DNA from: an uncultured Hyphomonas sp.
Lineage (GTDB): Bacteria; Pseudomonadota; Alphaproteobacteria; Caulobacterales; Hyphomonadaceae
DNA: 64,000 bases
NCBI RefSeq assembly: GCF_963675305.1
Contig: NZ_OY776147.1
Location: forward strand, 3,224,001 to 3,288,000
Direction: 5' to 3'
How positions within the stretch are numbered: position 1 is the first letter of the stretch; the number at the start of each line of letters is the position of its first letter. Below are positions 32,334 to 40,471 of the stretch, piece after piece. Below the pieces are notes generated by a model. The model was not told the DNA's origin. It did no database searches and saw nothing but the letters and a program-made list of their open reading frames with translations. A program made the translations under genes and the position numbers.

Positions 32334-33812
32334 ATGGAAAGTATTATTCGAGCGCTAAACGATTTCGTGTGGGGGCCGCCAATGCTGGTGCTCCTGCTGG
32401 GAACGGGGCTCTATCTGACAATCGGCCTGCGTCTGTTGTCCGTCCTGAAAATCCCGTTCGCCTTCAGGCAGCTGTTCAAGAAACCGGACAAGAATGAAGA
32501 GGGTGACGTCACGCCGTTCGCGGCCCTGATGACCGCCCTCTCGTCCACCATCGGGACAGGCAACATCGCCGGTGTTGCCGCTGCGATCGCCATTGGCGGG
32601 CCGGGCGCCGTTTTCTGGATGTGGATCACCGCGATCGTCGGCACGGCGACCAAATATTCCGAAGGCGTGCTGGCCGTCCGTTTCCGCGAGATCGACCATG
32701 ACGGCCGCCATGTCGGCGGACCGATGTATTACATCAAGAACGGCATGGGTAAAAAATGGATCTGGCTGGGCGGCCTGTTCGCCACGCTGGGCATTCTGGC
32801 GAGCTGGGGCACCGGCGCGTCGATCCAGTCCAATTCCATCGCGGATGCGCTGAATGCGACTTACAATGTGCCGCCGATCGTGTCGGCAGTCGTTCTGTCG
32901 GCTGCAGCGGCAGCGGTTATTCTGGGCGGCATCAAGCGGATTGCGAGCGTCGCCAGCCGGCTCGTTCCGGTCATGGCGATTTCCTATCTCGCCGGCGGCC
33001 TGCTGGTGATCTCGCTTCACCTCGACGCGGTTCCGGCCGCATTCGGCATGATCTTCAAGGGCGCCTTCGGCTTCGACAGCGCAGGGACCGGTATCTCCAT
33101 CGGCCTCTTGATGCTGGCGATGCAGAAAGGCGTCGCACGCGGCATCTTCTCGAACGAAGCCGGTCAAGGCTCCGCCCCGATCGCGCATGCTGCTGCCAAG
33201 ATCCAGGACCCGGTCGATCAGGGCCTCGTCGCCATGCTGGGCACGATCATCGACACGCTGATCGTCTGCTCGATCACCGCGCTGGTGATCCTGACCTCCG
33301 GCGTGCTCGGAACCGAATGTATCCCGACCGCGGCCAATGCGGCCGACATCCTGGCGAACGGCCAGCCGGCCGGCTGCGATACCGGAGCACCGCTGACAGT
33401 TGCGGCGTTTGACGCAGGCCTGACGGGCATTGGCGAGCACATCGTTGCCATCGGCCTGACCGTGTTCGGCTTCACCACCATTCTCGGCTGGAGCTATTAT
33501 GGTGAGCGTTGCGCGGAGTACCTGTTCGGCGAAAAATCCATCCTGCCGTTCCGCATCAGCTGGATCGTGGTCACCTTCTTCGGTGCTGCTGCGCTGATGT
33601 TCGAAGGCTCGGTGGCGAACATCGTGAACCTGTTCTGGCTCGTGGCGGATACGCTGACCGGCATGATGGCTGCGCCGAACCTTGTCGGCCTGGTCTTCCT
33701 CAGCCCGGTCGTGTTCGCGATGACCAAGGCGCATTTCGAAGCCGTCCGGAACGGCACGCCGAAACCGCGCTATCCGATCATCGACCAGCGTGAGCAGGCG
33801 CCGAAAGAGTAA
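32334..33812 (+). CDS. Sodium:alanine (AGCS family) symporter
   Basis: A 492-residue inner-membrane transporter taking up alanine or glycine with Na+. About ten membrane helices are visible. Family blocks: 'TPFAALMTALSSTIGTGNIAGVAAAIAIGGPGAVFWMW', 'GGPMYYIKNG', and 'MQKGVARGIFSNEAGQGSAPIAHAAA'. Start ATG 32334 has a perfect GGGGAGG six bases ahead; the upstream GTG at 32295 is rejected. A bidirectional terminator follows at 33833. Specificity for alanine over other small amino acids is assumed from the family. Confidence 0.93.
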   Translation: MESIIRALNDFVWGPPMLVLLLGTGLYLTIGLRLLSVLKIPFAFRQLFKKPDKNEEGDVTPFAALMTALSSTIGTGNIAGVAAAIAIGGPGAVFWMWITAIVGTATKYSEGVLAVRFREIDHDGRHVGGPMYYIKNGMGKKWIWLGGLFATLGILASWGTGASIQSNSIADALNATYNVPPIVSAVVLSAAAAAVILGGIKRIASVASRLVPVMAISYLAGGLLVISLHLDAVPAAFGMIFKGAFGFDSAGTGISIGLLMLAMQKGVARGIFSNEAGQGSAPIAHAAAKIQDPVDQGLVAMLGTIIDTLIVCSITALVILTSGVLGTECIPTAANAADILANGQPAGCDTGAPLTVAAFDAGLTGIGEHIVAIGLTVFGFTTILGWSYYGERCAEYLFGEKSILPFRISWIVVTFFGAAALMFEGSVANIVNLFWLVADTLTGMMAAPNLVGLVFLSPVVFAMTKAHFEAVRNGTPKPRYPIIDQREQAPKE

Positions 33813-33832
33813 GGCGCCCTTCCCCTAAAACG

Positions 33833-33868
33833 AACGCCCCGCCCGGTTTCAGCCAGGCGGGGCGTTTC
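33833..33868. terminator. Bidirectional terminator between the symporter and the VOC gene
   Basis: AACGCCCCGCC (33833-33843) pairs perfectly with GGCGGGGCGTT (33856-33866) about a 12-base loop. Plus-strand tail TTTC is short; on the minus strand the stem is followed by CGTTTT. It separates convergent genes. Confidence 0.7.
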
Positions 33869-33956
33869 ACGTCAGGGCCCTGAACAGGACCATCAAGAAC
33901 ACCGTCTATGGACCCTATATACACCCTCTATACGGCGGTGATTTCCGCGGAAGGTT

Positions 33957-34430
33957 TTACCAGCTGCCGATATTCTCCGCGCTGGCCCAGGGCTCTTTCG
34001 GTTCCAGCGGCTTGCCCTGCTGGAGCAGCTCGACCGAGATCCCGTCCGGCGAGCGGATGAAGGCCATGCGGCCGTCGCGCGGCGGGCGGTTGATCGTCAC
34101 GCCCATGCCCTGAAGCCTTTCGACAGCTGCATAGATGTCTTCCACCGAATAGGCGAGATGGCCGAAATTGCGGCCGCCGCCATACTCTTCCGGGTCCCAG
34201 TTATGGGTGAGTTCGATCATCGGGATCTGCATCTCGGTCGGGCTCTTGCCTTCCGGGATACCGCCGCAACGTTCGATGTCGGCCGGGGATGCAAGGAAGA
34301 CCAGCGTGAACCGCCCGGCCTCGCTGTCATAGCGGCCGACTTCGGTCAGGCCGAGGCCCTCGCAATAGAATTTGAGCGAGGCGTCGATATCGGTGACGCG
34401 CACCATGGAATGCAGGAATTCGATGCTCAT
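33957..34430 (-). CDS. VOC-superfamily protein, glyoxalase I-like
   Basis: A 157-residue VOC-fold protein with two repeats: 'FLHSMVRVTDIDASLKFYCEGLGLTEVGR' and 'FGHLAYSVEDIYAAVERLQGMGV', ending 'FIRSPDGISVELLQQG'. The metal ligand pattern His (first strand), Glu, His, Glu resembles lactoylglutathione lyase (GloA), which detoxifies methylglyoxal with glutathione. Start ATG 34430 overlaps the following membrane protein gene by 4 bp. Other VOC roles cannot be excluded. Confidence 0.82.
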   Translation of the reverse strand: MSIEFLHSMVRVTDIDASLKFYCEGLGLTEVGRYDSEAGRFTLVFLASPADIERCGGIPEGKSPTEMQIPMIELTHNWDPEEYGGGRNFGHLAYSVEDIYAAVERLQGMGVTINRPPRDGRMAFIRSPDGISVELLQQGKPLEPKEPWASAENIGSW

Positions 34431-34885
34431 GAGGCACCTCCGTTCAGATCGCGAATAACTTGTTTCAGATTGGGCGGCATCAGCGCGTAATAGCGGCGCA
34501 TGGCAATCGCCAGAAGGGCGATCGTGGCGAACATGAATGTCAGGAACACCATGAATGTGTGGATCAGCGTGCCGGTCTCGAACACCGGCGACTTGCCGCT
34601 CATCTGCCAGAACATGTTCCACACCGCATTGAAGCCCGCCACGAACGGGCCGAGCATCAGGAACAGGACCGCCGCGCAGGCGAAGAAATAGGTCTCGCGC
34701 CGGGGGCCTTCACTGCGCAGGTAGAGATCGGTGAATTCGACATCGGTGACGTCTTCCGGAATTTCCTTGTCACGCTTCTTCGCGGCGAGGACGTCCGGCG
34801 CGAAGGCCCTGGTCTCTTTCCAGCGCCAGCCAAGGCTGATGCCCCAGACCAGCAATCCGGCAATGGCGAAGTAGTAGATCAGCAT
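34427..34885 (-). CDS. Hypothetical small membrane protein
   Basis: A 152-residue inner-membrane protein with three hydrophobic segments ('MLIYYFAIAGLLVWGISLGW', 'TYFFACAAVLFLMLGPFVAGF' and 'FMVFLTFMFATIALLAIAM') and an intervening soluble, acidic part ('KKRDKEIPEDVTDVEFTDLYL'). No family recognised. It comes first in an operon with the VOC gene (4-bp overlap); the Ada-like gene lies 35 bp further upstream on the same strand. Confidence 0.6.
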   Translation of the reverse strand: MLIYYFAIAGLLVWGISLGWRWKETRAFAPDVLAAKKRDKEIPEDVTDVEFTDLYLRSEGPRRETYFFACAAVLFLMLGPFVAGFNAVWNMFWQMSGKSPVFETGTLIHTFMVFLTFMFATIALLAIAMRRYYALMPPNLKQVIRDLNGGAS

Positions 34886-34920
34886 GAGCAGGCCGTCCGG
34901 GCTTGCGCCCTGGCCAGCTT

Positions 34921-35805
34921 TCAGGCGGCGTGGGCGCGTTCATAAGTGAGCATGGCGCGTTTGCGGGCCACACCCCAATGATAATTATGAAGACGCCCAT
35001 CCGCCGCAAGGGCGCGATGACAGGGAATGAACCAGCTGACCGGGTTTGCTCCGACCGCTGCCCCGACCGCGCGCGCCGCTTTCGGATGCCCACTCGCCCG
35101 CGCCAGTTCGCCATAGGTGCAGGTCGTCCCGGCGGGAATTTCCAGCAAGGCGCGCCAGACCTGGCGCCGGAACGGCGTGCCATAGAGCGCAACGGGAAGC
35201 GGGTCACCCTGTTCGAAGACCTGCGCCGCCATCCTGCGGGCGGCGGCATCGTCGCGCCGGATGTCGGCATCCGGATACCGTCCGGCAAGATCGGCAAAGG
35301 CTGCATCCTCGCCATAGCCCGGATGGACAAAGCCGGCCTTTTCGGGCGCCCCGTCATCGATGAAGCCCAGGGCGACGAGGCCGCGGGGGGAAATCAGCCA
35401 GGCCCCTTCCCCGAACGGGGTCGGTGCGCGGCCGAGCACGAGGTCTGCCCCGCGCCCGCCGGCCTTGGCTTCGCCGGGGGTCAGGCCCTCATGCGCGATG
35501 AACAGATCATGCAGCCGCCCCGGCCCGGAGAGACCGGTCTCGAATGTCGCGTCCAGCACGCTCGCGCCCTGACGCAACAGCTCGCCCGCCTCGGCATGGG
35601 CGATGGCCGACTGGAACTGGCGGGGGGAGATTCCGGCCCAGCGGGTGAACTCCCGCTGGAAATGGCTGGGGCTGAGGCCCATCGCGCCGGACACCGAGGC
35701 AAGGTCCGGCCAGTCGCGCCAGGTGTCGCCCAGATAGGACAGGGCCTCCGCCATGCGGTCATAGGCTGCAGCACGTTCATCGAGAGGGGGCATCCGGTTC
35801 GTCAT
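34921..35805 (-). CDS. AraC-HTH / O6-methylguanine-DNA methyltransferase fusion (Ada-like, no N-terminal sensor)
   Basis: A 294-residue fusion of an AraC-type HTH (about 15-110; 'LASVSGAMGLSPSHFQREFTRWAGISPRQF') and an O6-alkylguanine-DNA methyltransferase domain (about 125-290) with the acceptor Cys262 in 'WFIPCHRAL' and 'GTPFRRQVWRALLEIPAGTTCTYGELA'. It lacks the Ada zinc domain whose Cys38 senses methylphosphotriesters, so it repairs O6-methylguanine but the regulatory trigger is unclear. ATG 35805 excludes an unlikely 17-residue extension. Confidence 0.88.
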   Translation of the reverse strand: MTNRMPPLDERAAAYDRMAEALSYLGDTWRDWPDLASVSGAMGLSPSHFQREFTRWAGISPRQFQSAIAHAEAGELLRQGASVLDATFETGLSGPGRLHDLFIAHEGLTPGEAKAGGRGADLVLGRAPTPFGEGAWLISPRGLVALGFIDDGAPEKAGFVHPGYGEDAAFADLAGRYPDADIRRDDAAARRMAAQVFEQGDPLPVALYGTPFRRQVWRALLEIPAGTTCTYGELARASGHPKAARAVGAAVGANPVSWFIPCHRALAADGRLHNYHWGVARKRAMLTYERAHAA

Positions 35806-35954
35806 GGCTGCAATCTGCCTGAGCCCCCAGGTTCCGGCCACCCGATTCTTGCGCATGGACGCAAAGCGGCCTGGTCAGAATTGGCCTCTTCCCTGCCTGC
35901 GAAAAGCCCGGCATGACTACAGGATCGAAAACAAGAGACCGGAGTGAAACGGCC

Positions 35955-36902
35955 ATGGCGGACGCACGCAGCATTATTCTGCACGAATACCCTACTTCGC
36001 CATATGCCGAGAAAATCCGCCTGGCGCTGCGCCTGAAGAACCTTGCCTGGTCGCGCGTCGAAATCCCCGTCATCATGCCCCGGCCGGACCTGATGCCACT
36101 GACCGGCGGGTATCGCCGCACGCCGGTCATGCAGATCGGCGCCGACATTTACTGCGACACGGCGATCATCCTGCGCGAACTGGAAGCGCGCTATCCGATG
36201 CCGGCGCTGAAACTGCCAGGCCATGAAGGCCTTGCCCAGATGGTGGCCGGCTGGACGGACGGGCGCTGGTTCCAGTCGTCTGTCGCCGTCATCTTCGGTG
36301 AACTGGGCGACAAGGTCGGCGAGGACTTCAAAAAGGACCGGGAAAAACTCTCTGGCCGTCCGTTCGACTTGGAGGCCATGAAAGCCGTCGCACCCATGAT
36401 GCGCGACCAGTGGCGCGCCCGGCTGATGCTGCTGGAGGAACGCCTGCAGGGCGGGCAGGGCGCCGGGGCAGGCTTGTACCTCGTTGGCGCAAAGCCCGGC
36501 CTGGTGGACGTGCACGCCTATATGAATGTCTGGTTCATGCACCAGAACGTGCCGAACTTCTTGGAGAAGTGTTTCGAGACGGCGGACCTGACAAAAGCCT
36601 GGTTCGAGCGCCTGAGGGAGTTTGAAGGCCAGGAGCCGGAAACCATCTCGTCGAAGGAGGCGCTGGAAATCGGCAAGCATGCGGCGCCGCGCCTTGTCAT
36701 GGCGACGACGAAATACGAACCGCAGGACATCGCGCCCGGCGACATGGTGGCCGTGGCCCCGGACGATTACGGGCAGGTCTGGGTGGAAGGCGAGATCGTG
36801 CACGCAGATTCCCAGCGCGTGATCCTGCAGCGGTTTTCGGAAGAAGCCGAGACCGTGCATGTCCACTTCCCGCGCGCAGGATTTCTCGTCCGCCGCATCT
36901 GA
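35955..36902 (+). CDS. Glutathione S-transferase family protein with extra C-terminal domain
   Basis: A 315-residue protein. The thioredoxin-like N-terminus ('IILHEYPTSPYAEKIRLALRLKNLAWSRVEI', then 'YRRTPVMQIGADIYCDTAIILRELEARYP') is standard GST, with the cis-Pro in TPV. Helical C-terminal domain follows to about 215. Residues about 230-315 add a beta-rich module ('YEPQDIAPGDMVAVAPDDYGQVWVEGEIVHAD') not in classic GSTs. ATG 35955 has GGAG upstream. Probably cytosolic glutathione-dependent detoxification; substrate unknown. Confidence 0.82.
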   Translation: MADARSIILHEYPTSPYAEKIRLALRLKNLAWSRVEIPVIMPRPDLMPLTGGYRRTPVMQIGADIYCDTAIILRELEARYPMPALKLPGHEGLAQMVAGWTDGRWFQSSVAVIFGELGDKVGEDFKKDREKLSGRPFDLEAMKAVAPMMRDQWRARLMLLEERLQGGQGAGAGLYLVGAKPGLVDVHAYMNVWFMHQNVPNFLEKCFETADLTKAWFERLREFEGQEPETISSKEALEIGKHAAPRLVMATTKYEPQDIAPGDMVAVAPDDYGQVWVEGEIVHADSQRVILQRFSEEAETVHVHFPRAGFLVRRI

Positions 36903-36988
36903 CAAGGCGTCTCTGACCGGTCTTAACCGACTGGCCCTGTTCCCGGCGGCACAATGCGCTACATTTGCTGCCAAGGAGGGCTACGCCC

Positions 36989-37798
36989 ATGGACCGACGC
37001 CTTTGCCTGATTACAGGAGCTTCCGCCGGGATCGGCGCGGAGTTCGCCCGCCAGTATGCCGCGCTCGGCTGGGACGTGGCGCTGACCGCCCGCCGCGCCG
37101 ACCGGCTGGAGACGCTCGCCGCCGAGCTACAGGAAAAACACAGGATCACGGCGATCGTGATCGCCGAAGACCTCGCCAAGAAGTCTGCCCCGGCCAAGAT
37201 CCTCGCCGCGCTGGAGGAAAAGGGCCGCCATGTCGATGCGCTGGTGAACAATGCCGGTTACGGCCTGCCGGGCACCTTCTTTTCCACCAGCTGGAAGGAA
37301 CAGGGCGATTTCATCCAGGTGCTCTACACCGCGCCGATAGAACTGGCGCACCGCGTGCTGCCGGGCATGGCCGAGCGCGGCTATGGCCGCATCATCAATG
37401 TCGCTTCCCTCGCCGGCTATGCCGCCGGAAGCGCCGGGCACACGCTGTATGCCAGCGTGAAGGCGGGCATGATCAAATTCTCCGAAAGCCTGAATGCCGA
37501 ATGCGAGGCGCTGGGCCATAAGGACATCCACTGCACCGCGCTCTGCCCCGGCTTCACCTGGAGCGAGTTCCATGACGCCAATGGCACGCGCGAGCAGACC
37601 AACAAGATGCCGAAATGGATGTGGATGGACGCAGAACCGGTCGTCCGGCAGGGCATCGAGGCCGTAAACAGGGGACAGCCGGTAATTGTGCCGGGCCTGG
37701 TCAACAAGGGAATGGCGACCCTGTCCCGTATCCTGCCGGAACCATTGGGCCGGGCCATGGTACGGTCTCAGGGAAAGCGTTTCCGCAAAATCGACTGA
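36989..37798 (+). CDS. Short-chain dehydrogenase/reductase (SDR)
   Basis: A 269-residue classical SDR. The cofactor loop GASAGIG is at 10-16, 'VNNAGYG' in the middle, and the catalytic Ser-Tyr-Lys set is intact ('VASLAGYAAGSAGHTLYASVKAGMIKF': Tyr then Lys in YASVK). Resembles DltE/YqjQ-type SDRs that act on short or lipid substrates. ATG 36989 has AAGGAGGG eight bases upstream, one of the best sites in the window. Substrate unknown. Confidence 0.87.
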   Translation: MDRRLCLITGASAGIGAEFARQYAALGWDVALTARRADRLETLAAELQEKHRITAIVIAEDLAKKSAPAKILAALEEKGRHVDALVNNAGYGLPGTFFSTSWKEQGDFIQVLYTAPIELAHRVLPGMAERGYGRIINVASLAGYAAGSAGHTLYASVKAGMIKFSESLNAECEALGHKDIHCTALCPGFTWSEFHDANGTREQTNKMPKWMWMDAEPVVRQGIEAVNRGQPVIVPGLVNKGMATLSRILPEPLGRAMVRSQGKRFRKID

Positions 37799-37810
37799 GT
37801 CCCTGCGTTG

Positions 37811-37823
37811 TTGCACCGCACAA
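37811..37823. promoter_or_regulatory. TGC-N3-GCA palindrome upstream of mcd
   Basis: TTGCACCGCACAA contains TGC and GCA arms (37812-37820) separated by three bases, the shape described for PhaR-type polyhydroxybutyrate regulators. It lies 66 bases before the mcd start. Such a short motif can occur by chance. Confidence 0.25.
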
Positions 37824-37886
37824 ATATGGACTGACAGAGCCAAAAGAGGCCCCTATAAGGGCAAAAAACTGAAAAGGGGCAAGGAT

Positions 37887-39587
37887 ATGAGCACCGGCGA
37901 AATGGTTCAGGAAAAGCAATCTGCGGTCATGGACGGCCTCACGGCCACGATGCGCGACGCCCTTGGCGCGCTCGACACATATGCCGCGGCTGCCACTTCC
38001 GGCGCACGCGGCCAGCTCGCCGGCGAAGACGGCCGCCCGGACCGGAAGGCGTTCGAACGCCACCAGCACCTCGCCCACGGCCTGTCCTGGCTGGTCACCT
38101 ATGTCGAGACGCTGCGCCAGGTGTCCGAATGGGCCTCCCGCCTCGAAGCCGAAGGCAAGTTCGGCCAGGTCGAGGCCCTGCTCTCACAGATCCTGTTCAG
38201 CGAATACTGCGCCCAGATCGTCGGCGGCATTCCGATGAACCAGGGCGAGACCATCCGCCCGCACGAGCTTGGCAGCCTGGACGCGTCCGAAACGCTGTTC
38301 GCAGATCCGGCGGTTAAAAAGCTGATCACCGAGGGCAAGACGCCGGCCTCCATGGCCGAAGCTGCCGCCCTCCTGCCGGACGCCCTGACGCGCAACACGG
38401 TCGAGGAAACCGGTCTCGACGAAACCATGAGCATGGTGCGCGAACAGTTCGCCAAATACGCCTCCGAGCGTATCAAGCCGCACGCCCATGGCTGGCACCT
38501 GCGCAACGACTATATCCCGATGGACGTGGTCAACGAGATGGCAGAGCTCGGCGTGTTCGGCCTGACCATTCCGGAAGACTTCGGCGGCCTCGGCATGGGC
38601 AAGACGGCGATGTGCGTCGTCTCCGAGGAACTTTCCCGCGGCTATATCGGTACCGGCTCGCTCGGCACACGGTCTGAAATCGCGGCCGAGCTGATCCTGA
38701 TCGGCGGCACGGCGGAGCAGAAGGAAAAATGGCTGCCGATGATCGCCAGCGGCGAGATCCTGCCGACGGCTGTCTTCACCGAACCGAACACCGGCTCCGA
38801 CCTCGGCTCCCTGCGCACCCGCGCGGTGAAGGATGCCGACGGCGCCAATTACACGATCACCGGCAACAAGACCTGGATCACCCACCCGGTGCGCGCAGAC
38901 GTCATGACGCTGCTCGCCCGGACCGATCCGGCGACGAACAATTTCTCCGGCCTCTCCATGTTCCTGGCCGAGAAGCCGCGCGGCGACGATGCCAACCCCT
39001 TCCCCGCCGACGGCATGACCGGCGGCGAGATCGAAGTGCTCGGCTATCGCGGCATGAAGGAATACGAAATCGGCTTCGACGAATTCAAGGTGAAGTCCGA
39101 GAACCTGCTCGGCGGCGTCGAAGGCCAGGGCTTCAAGCATTTGATGGCCACGTTCGAAAGCGCCCGCATCCAGACCGCTGCCCGCGCCATCGGTGTGGCG
39201 CAGAACGCGTTCGAAACGGGGCTTCAATACGCCCTCGACCGCAACCAGTTCGGCAAGCCGATCTTCGAATTCCCGCGTGTCGCCAACAAGCTGGTGATGA
39301 TGGCTGCCGAACTCGTCGGCGTACGTCAGCTGACCTATTACTCCGCCCGCAAGAAGGACGAAGGCAAGCGCTGCGACCTGGAAGCCGGCATGGCGAAACT
39401 GCTCGGCGCCCGCGTGGCCTGGGCCGCAGCGGACAATGCCGTGCAGATCCATGGCGGCAACGGCTTCGCCCTCGAATACACGATCAGCCGCATCCTGCAG
39501 GATGCCCGTATCCTCAACATCTTCGAGGGTGCCGGCGAAGTGCAGGCCATGGTCATCGCGCGCCGTCTGGTCGAGGGGGGCAACTAG
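37887..39587 (+). CDS. mcd: (2S)-methylsuccinyl-CoA dehydrogenase
   Basis: A 566-residue FAD enzyme oxidising (2S)-methylsuccinyl-CoA to mesaconyl-CoA in the ethylmalonyl-CoA pathway. It is about 180 residues longer than ordinary acyl-CoA dehydrogenases. Its N-terminal domain ('HGLSWLVTYVETLRQVSEWASRLEAEGKFG', 'GGIPMNQGE') is the one specific to Mcd, and the core matches: 'TEPNTGSDLGSLRTRAV', 'GYRGMKEYEIGFDEF' and 'ARIQTAARAIGVAQNAFE', ending 'DARILNIFEGAGEVQAMVIARRL'. ATG 37887 has AAGGAT close upstream. Other pathway genes (ccr, mch, meaA) are not in this window. Confidence 0.87.
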   Translation: MSTGEMVQEKQSAVMDGLTATMRDALGALDTYAAAATSGARGQLAGEDGRPDRKAFERHQHLAHGLSWLVTYVETLRQVSEWASRLEAEGKFGQVEALLSQILFSEYCAQIVGGIPMNQGETIRPHELGSLDASETLFADPAVKKLITEGKTPASMAEAAALLPDALTRNTVEETGLDETMSMVREQFAKYASERIKPHAHGWHLRNDYIPMDVVNEMAELGVFGLTIPEDFGGLGMGKTAMCVVSEELSRGYIGTGSLGTRSEIAAELILIGGTAEQKEKWLPMIASGEILPTAVFTEPNTGSDLGSLRTRAVKDADGANYTITGNKTWITHPVRADVMTLLARTDPATNNFSGLSMFLAEKPRGDDANPFPADGMTGGEIEVLGYRGMKEYEIGFDEFKVKSENLLGGVEGQGFKHLMATFESARIQTAARAIGVAQNAFETGLQYALDRNQFGKPIFEFPRVANKLVMMAAELVGVRQLTYYSARKKDEGKRCDLEAGMAKLLGARVAWAAADNAVQIHGGNGFALEYTISRILQDARILNIFEGAGEVQAMVIARRLVEGGN

Positions 39588-39625
39588 CCCCCACGCCTTT
39601 CCAGGCCTGTCAGTCTGCAGGCGGT

Positions 39626-40465
39626 CTATTCCGCAGGCGGGACGTGTTCGTAAACGCGGACCCAGTCGACAATGAATTTGTCCGGGAAAGTTGCCGGGTC
39701 CGGCACATTCGCCCACCACTTGTTCGCTGCGCCGTCAGTCGTATCGACCTCACCGGACAGTTTCACCCAGAGCGGCACCTGGGAAACGCCGCCGGCAGAG
39801 GTGCGCCAGGTTTCGTCGCCATCGACATAGAAGATGTATTTGTCCGGGAACCATTCCAGCGTGAATGTGTGCCAGCCCTTCCGGATACCCGGCCGCATGG
39901 AAGCAAACACGCTCCACTGATGGTCTTCCTCATAACTGTCCCAGTGCAGGGCGTGGTTCACCTTGTCGGTCCAGCCGAAGGTTTCCATGATGTCGACTTC
40001 CGTCCCGTCCCGGCCGGATCCGTCGACATTGTGCACCGAGCGGGAGAACAGCCAGAAGGCTGACCACCACCCCGCCGACCGGGGCAGTTTCGCACGCACT
40101 TCAAACCGGCCGAACGCCTGCTCGAACTTGCCCTCCGTCGAGACCATCGCGCTGGCATAGTCGTAAGGATCGGAATCCTCCTGAGGGTTCCGGTTGTCGA
40201 TCACGCTGGTGCGGATGACGAGCTGGCCGAGGCCATTGAGATAGGCATTGCCCGCGTTCCACCAGCCATCCGGCCCGTTCCTGTTGGGCCGGCGGTTGTA
40301 TTCCTTGGAGATCCATTTGTCCGGATCCGGACGGCCCTTGCCACTGAATTCGTCCTGGAACACCAGACGCCATTCCGGCGACTGTTCATCCAGCGCCGAA
40401 AAGGTCGGGGTTTCACAGGCCGAGACGAACAGGGCCAGGAACAGGGGCGCAAGGAGGCGTTTCAT
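39626..40465 (-). CDS. Glycoside hydrolase family 16 lipoprotein
   Basis: A 279-residue beta-glucanase-like enzyme. The lipobox VSAC places acylated Cys17 ('LFLALFVSAC'). The GH16 beta-sandwich carries the catalytic ExDxxE motif as Glu156, Asp158 and Glu161 ('GTEVDIMETFG'); the beta-bulge spacing is that of laminarinases and agarases. Also 'GWWSAFWLFSRS' and 'WHTFTLEWFPDKYIFYVDGDETWRT'. Expected to cut beta-1,3-glucan, agar or porphyran-like galactan at the cell surface. Convergent with mcd. Confidence 0.88.
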   Translation of the reverse strand: MKRLLAPLFLALFVSACETPTFSALDEQSPEWRLVFQDEFSGKGRPDPDKWISKEYNRRPNRNGPDGWWNAGNAYLNGLGQLVIRTSVIDNRNPQEDSDPYDYASAMVSTEGKFEQAFGRFEVRAKLPRSAGWWSAFWLFSRSVHNVDGSGRDGTEVDIMETFGWTDKVNHALHWDSYEEDHQWSVFASMRPGIRKGWHTFTLEWFPDKYIFYVDGDETWRTSAGGVSQVPLWVKLSGEVDTTDGAANKWWANVPDPATFPDKFIVDWVRVYEHVPPAE

Positions 40466-40471
40466 GCCTCC

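Noticed and set aside
32355..33734. 459-codon minus-strand frame opposite the alanine symporter
   Set aside because: Shadow frame: charged, Arg/Asp/His/Gln-rich, with no family similarity, while the plus-strand AGCS protein is clear.
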